From an uncultured Collinsella sp. (lineage in GTDB: Bacteria > Actinomycetota > Coriobacteriia > Coriobacteriales > Coriobacteriaceae), in contig CAUGTZ010000003.1 of assembly GCA_959602645.1 (NCBI GenBank), positions 1 to 64,000 on the forward strand: 64,000 nt of DNA, written 5' to 3'. This document shows, piece by piece, positions 60,536 to 64,000 of the stretch. The notes under the pieces are model-generated. The model did not search any database, was not told where the DNA came from, and saw only the letters and a list, made by a program, of their open reading frames with translations. Position 1 is the first letter of the stretch. Every line of letters begins with the position of its first letter. The translations under genes and the position numbers were made by a program.

Positions 60536-61330
60536 GTGCAATACGACGAGAACAAACTGGTCGAGTACTTTGCCGACGCCCCTGCGGGCGTCGGTTTTTC
60601 CGACCTTGACCTCAATAAGATTCCGCATCATATTTCGTGCATTATGGACGGTAACGGTCGCTGGGCCACGGCGCGCGGTCTTGCCCGCACCGAGGGACAC
60701 AAGGCCGGTATCGTCTCCCTGCGCGAGATTATTACCGCATGCGTGCGTTTGGGCGTCGACGTCCTTTCGGCCTATGCGTTTTCCACCGAAAACTGGAATC
60801 GTCCTCAGCATGAGGTCAACGTTTTAATGCATCTGTTTGCTAAGACGTTTATCGATGAGCTGCCGCTGCTTAAGCGCGAAAACGTGCGCGTTGTCTTTTT
60901 GGGCGATATATCCGCACTGCCCAAGAAGACCCGCGATGTCTTTGAGCGAGGTCTTGCCGAGTGTGCCGACCATACCGGCATGACGCTGGCACTTGCCGTC
61001 AACTACGGAGCCCGTGCCGAGATCACCCGTGCCGTCCGTCAGATCGCGCTCGATGCCGCTGCCGGAAAGATCGTTCCGGCCGCTATCGACGATGATATGG
61101 TTGCTTCGCACCTGTACACCGCTGGGCTACCCGATCCTGAGCTTGTGATTCGAACCTCCGGCGAGCTTCGCCTTTCGAACTATCTGCTGTGGCAGGTTGC
61201 CTATTCCGAGTTTTATGTCACCGATACCTATTGGCCCGACTTTGATCGTTGGGGTCTTGTCAACGCCATTTTGGCCTATCAGGGCCGCGACCGTAGGTTT
61301 GGTGGACTGAGCAAGACCGAGGAGGCTTAA
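60536..61330 (+). CDS. uppS: Isoprenyl transferase (undecaprenyl diphosphate synthase)
   Basis: This 264-residue cis-prenyltransferase makes the C55 carrier used for peptidoglycan and wall polymers. HISCIMDGNGRWATARG holds the catalytic Asp; FSTENWNRP and the ELVIRTSGELRLSNYLLWQVAYSE region follow. The GTG start at 60536 uses an AAGG within the frr stop region. A 28-residue N-terminal extension precedes the core. Confidence 0.96.
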   Translation: MQYDENKLVEYFADAPAGVGFSDLDLNKIPHHISCIMDGNGRWATARGLARTEGHKAGIVSLREIITACVRLGVDVLSAYAFSTENWNRPQHEVNVLMHLFAKTFIDELPLLKRENVRVVFLGDISALPKKTRDVFERGLAECADHTGMTLALAVNYGARAEITRAVRQIALDAAAGKIVPAAIDDDMVASHLYTAGLPDPELVIRTSGELRLSNYLLWQVAYSEFYVTDTYWPDFDRWGLVNAILAYQGRDRRFGGLSKTEEA

Positions 61331-61332
61331 TC

Positions 61333-62208
61333 GTGTCCGATCGTCCCAAGGCGTCTGCTCCCAAGGCGCCTGCCGCCAAGAGCGGCGCGGCCGCGACTTC
61401 GTGGCTTGCCGGCTTTATTACCCGTGCCGCCGCAGGTATCGTCTACGCCGTCGTATTTATTCTCTGCCTGGTTTTGGGTATCGTTCCCACCGCCATCTTC
61501 GTCTCCGTCATGAGCGGCCTGTGCTGCTATGAATTTTTCCGTATGACAAGGCTCGATGGCAAGATGGCGAACGAGCGTATGGGTATCGCTGCCGCCGTGC
61601 TCTTTCCGCTGTCGGCGTTGGGCGATTCGATGTTGTTGAATGCCCTGCTTTTTGCCCTGATGCTCGCGGTGGGCATTTGGTATGTCTGGTCGCCGCGTAC
61701 CCGCATCTCTGATGTGGCCGTGACGCTCATGGGTCCCATCTACACTGGTTTTATGCTGTCGGCTATCGTGTTGCTGCGCGATGCCGTGCCCGGTTTTGCC
61801 GGCGCCCTGCTTTCGGTGGGCGTTTGCGCGTCCCTTTGGGTCTCCGATTCGTTTGCCTACATCGTGGGCAGCCGTATCGGCAAGCACAAGATGGTCCCCA
61901 AGATCTCTCCCAAAAAGAGCTGGGAGGGGTTTGTCGGTGGCATCCTGGGCTCGGTTTTGATTTGGCTCATCCTGTGGGCGACGCACTTCTACAAGCTCAG
62001 CCTGCCCTATGCGCTGCTGTGCGGCGTGGTCGTGTCCGTCCTAGGCGTTATCGGCGACCTTATCGAGTCACGCATCAAGCGCGGTGTGGGCGTCAAGGAT
62101 TCCGGCAACCTTATCCCGGGCCATGGCGGCATGCTCGACCGTAGCGACTCGCTTATCTTTGGCTGCATTACCGCGCAGCTGCTTTTGATGATCGGAGGCG
62201 TGCTGTAA
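61333..62208 (+). CDS. cdsA: Phosphatidate cytidylyltransferase
   Basis: This 291-residue protein has eight or so TM segments. It makes CDP-diacylglycerol from phosphatidate and CTP. The family signature is complete: GDLIESRIKRGVGVKDSGNLIPGHGGMLDRSDS near the C-terminus. A 25-residue Ala/Lys/Ser-rich N-terminus precedes the first helix. GTG start 2 nt after uppS; TAATG overlap with dxr. Confidence 0.95.
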   Translation: MSDRPKASAPKAPAAKSGAAATSWLAGFITRAAAGIVYAVVFILCLVLGIVPTAIFVSVMSGLCCYEFFRMTRLDGKMANERMGIAAAVLFPLSALGDSMLLNALLFALMLAVGIWYVWSPRTRISDVAVTLMGPIYTGFMLSAIVLLRDAVPGFAGALLSVGVCASLWVSDSFAYIVGSRIGKHKMVPKISPKKSWEGFVGGILGSVLIWLILWATHFYKLSLPYALLCGVVVSVLGVIGDLIESRIKRGVGVKDSGNLIPGHGGMLDRSDSLIFGCITAQLLLMIGGVL

Positions 62209-63395
62209 TGTCATTCCAGACGACGTATGGCCCCGATGGACGCCTCCGTGTTGCCATCCTGGGTTGTACGGGCTCTATCGGCACCCAGGCGCTCGATGTG
62301 TGCCGCCAGCATGCCGATCGCCTACAGGTGACGGCGCTGTCCGTTAATTCCAGCACCTCGGAGCTCGTTGCCGCTGCCCGCGAGTTTTCGGTTCCGGCGG
62401 TTGCCGTGGCCGATGTCGCTCATGGCGATGACGCCGTGCTTCAGGAGTTGCCCGAGGGAACGAAGCTCGGCGTTGGCGCGCAGGCGGTTTGCGAGCTCGC
62501 GCGTCGCGACGATGTCGACTGCGTGCTCGTCGCTATTGTGGGCGCCGCCGGTCTCGAGGCGAGCCATGCGGCCTTGACCTCGAATAAGCGCCTTGCTCTT
62601 GCCAACAAGGAGTCCCTCGTCGTCGGTGGCGACTTGCTTATGCCGTTGGCGCAACCGGGCCAGCTTATTCCGGTCGACTCTGAGCACTCCGCCATTTACC
62701 AGTGCTATCTGGGGGAGAACCCGCGCGAGGCTCATTGTATTTGGCTCACCTGCTCGGGCGGTCCGTTCTTTGGCCGCACGCGCGACGAGCTCGATTGCGT
62801 GACGCGTGCCGATGCCCTCGCACATCCCACGTGGGCCATGGGTGCCAAGATCACCATCGACTCCGCCACCCTCATGAACAAGGGCCTGGAGCGCATTGAG
62901 GCCATGCATCTGTTTAACTGCGACCTCGATTTCATTAACGTGGTCGTGCAGCGTCAGTCCAAGATTCACTCTATGGTCGAGTTCGCCGACGGCTCCGTGA
63001 TGGCGCATCTTGGTGCTTCCGACATGCGTATTCCCATCCAGTTCGCGTTCTCGTATCCCGAGCGTTGGGATACCCCGGCGCCTCGTATCGATTTTCGCGA
63101 GTTGGGGCAGCTCACGTTTGATGCTGCCGACATGGATACCTTCCACTGTCTGGCACTGGCCGAGCGTGCCGGCAAGACGGGTGGCACCATGCCGTGCGTG
63201 CTTAATGCCGCCAACGAGGTCGCCGTCGATGCCTTCCTGCACGATGGCTGCAGCTTTACCGATATCGATCGCATTGTGGAATCCTGCATGGATGCCCACG
63301 ATATGCAGGCGGTCGATTCGTTTGAGCAGCTTTGCGACATCGATGCGTGGGCGCGTGAAAAGGCTGCGCAGGTGCTCGTCGCAACCCGTTCCTAA
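62208..63395 (+). CDS. dxr: 1-deoxy-D-xylulose 5-phosphate reductoisomerase
   Basis: This 395-residue enzyme of the MEP isoprenoid pathway has the NADPH fold GCTGSIGTQALDV, NKESLVVGGDLL, PVDSEHSAIYQCL (metal and substrate) and the loop CSGGPFFGRTRDEL. It precedes rseP in the unit and supplies precursors for the uppS product. Confidence 0.96.
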   Translation: MSFQTTYGPDGRLRVAILGCTGSIGTQALDVCRQHADRLQVTALSVNSSTSELVAAAREFSVPAVAVADVAHGDDAVLQELPEGTKLGVGAQAVCELARRDDVDCVLVAIVGAAGLEASHAALTSNKRLALANKESLVVGGDLLMPLAQPGQLIPVDSEHSAIYQCYLGENPREAHCIWLTCSGGPFFGRTRDELDCVTRADALAHPTWAMGAKITIDSATLMNKGLERIEAMHLFNCDLDFINVVVQRQSKIHSMVEFADGSVMAHLGASDMRIPIQFAFSYPERWDTPAPRIDFRELGQLTFDAADMDTFHCLALAERAGKTGGTMPCVLNAANEVAVDAFLHDGCSFTDIDRIVESCMDAHDMQAVDSFEQLCDIDAWAREKAAQVLVATRS

Positions 63396-63420
63396 CCCAT
63401 AAGGATTGCTTTTTCGTTTT

Positions 63421-64000
63421 ATGGATACTGTTCTGAGCGTTCTCTCATCGGTCTTTTGGGGCCTGCTGATGCTTTCCGTCCTCGTGTTTTTGCACGAGGG
63501 CGGCCACTTTTTGGCGGCGCGTGCCTGCGGCGTCCGTGTGACCGAGTTCTTTTTGGGCCTGCCGTGCCGCTTTGACATCCATTACACGTCGCGTCGCATT
63601 GGAACCAAGTTTGGCGTGACCCCGCTGCTGCTGGGTGGCTACGCTGCCATCTGCGGTATGGATCCGACCGAGGTCTCATGCGCCGATCGCGTGCTCGCGG
63701 CTATCTATCGTCATGGTCGCATGACCGTGGCCGACCTTGCTGTCGAGCTCGAGCTTTCCGAGGAGGATGTGCTCGAGGCATGCTCCTTGCTCTTGGGTTG
63801 GGGCTCCATCGCGCCCTGGTATGAGGAAGGGGAGAAGCCCTCACCGAGCTACTATCCCACCAAGTATCAGACACTGCCTCGAGACGCTACGGGTTACACC
63901 ACCTTTGACGGCCGCCGGTTCGATCGAGAGCATGCGACTGCCGAGGGCGATGTGTGGGAGCTGCCGTGCGGTGAGGCTGATTTCTTGGCGCAAGAGCGCT
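63421..64000 (+). CDS. rseP: RseP-type site-2 metalloprotease, 5' part, with an insertion
   Basis: The first 193 codons are present; the gene is cut by the window end. His25-Glu-Gly-Gly-His29 in the first TM helix is the zinc site of intramembrane proteases. GTKFGVTPLLLGGYAAICGM follows as in RseP. In most RseP proteins a short loop and the second membrane part come next. Here residues from about 84 onward form a polar region with a likely helix-turn-helix or winged-helix pattern (CADRVLAAIYRHGRMTVADLAVEL, then SEEDVLEACSLLLGWG) and then a Tyr/Glu-rich stretch to the window end. The PDZ domain and second metal motif are beyond the window. The ATG lies 25 nt after dxr. Confidence 0.85.
   Translation, partial: MDTVLSVLSSVFWGLLMLSVLVFLHEGGHFLAARACGVRVTEFFLGLPCRFDIHYTSRRIGTKFGVTPLLLGGYAAICGMDPTEVSCADRVLAAIYRHGRMTVADLAVELELSEEDVLEACSLLLGWGSIAPWYEEGEKPSPSYYPTKYQTLPRDATGYTTFDGRRFDREHATAEGDVWELPCGEADFLAQER

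Noticed and set aside
1..64000. CRISPR arrays, insertion sequences, prophage or defence genes
   Set aside because: No regularly spaced repeats, transposases or phage proteins were seen. The only recombinase is the xerC-type housekeeping enzyme.

Overview
The window reads as a chromosomal segment of a high-GC Gram-positive bacterium of the Coriobacteriia, most likely Collinsella or a close relative. This is inferred from gene order, protein style and GC-rich codon use; no database search was possible. There are no rRNA genes, CRISPR arrays, transposases or phage genes. Two tRNA-Arg genes are present. Start codons are often TTG or GTG behind good Shine-Dalgarno sequences, and many coordinates below were moved to such starts.

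Layout: (1) 1-9.5 kb, envelope polysaccharide region: a fused dTDP-rhamnose epimerase/reductase, two GT2 glycosyltransferases with a YfhO-type membrane protein, a large DUF6020-like membrane protein, and a Wzm/Wzt-type polysaccharide ABC exporter. Base composition varies strongly here. (2) 9.6-10.7 kb: tRNA-Arg(UCU) and an acyltransferase-3 gene broken by an in-frame TGA. (3) 10.8-19.3 kb, minus strand: aroF-tyrA-aroB-aroA-aroC-pheA-aroEK-aroQ, all seven shikimate steps plus the Phe and Tyr branch enzymes, with a terminator-like hairpin in the leader. (4) 19.4-25.6 kb: tRNA-Arg(CCG), a CtpE-like P-type ATPase, a zinc-ribbon membrane protein, a cyclophilin and a TPR membrane protein. (5) 25.7-35.3 kb: mreBCD, PBP2, rodA, an unknown membrane protein and a radical-SAM pair. 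(6) 35.3-39.4 kb: rplU-rpmA-obgE-nadD-yqeK-rsfS. (7) dinB on the minus strand. (8) 40.9-43.4 kb: rpsP-khpA-rimM-trmD-lepB. (9) 43.5-50.5 kb: glyQS and pyruvate phosphate dikinase with its regulatory kinase/phosphorylase. (10) 50.6-64 kb: rplS-rnhB-yraN-comM-dprA-trmFO-xerC, then rpsB-tsf, then pyrH-frr-uppS-cdsA-dxr-rseP, the last cut by the window end.

Most of the window is core machinery for translation, cell shape, lipid carrier synthesis and aromatic amino acids. The less ordinary signals are: xerC without any ATG/GTG/TTG start; an RseP-type protease with a large insertion right after its active-site region; phased TTTACC repeats upstream of ppdK; a dispersed GGGACGGGG palindromic element; a hairpin in the aro leader; and the diverged RmlC half of the rhamnose fusion. 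I did not find a clear new defence or biosynthetic system.
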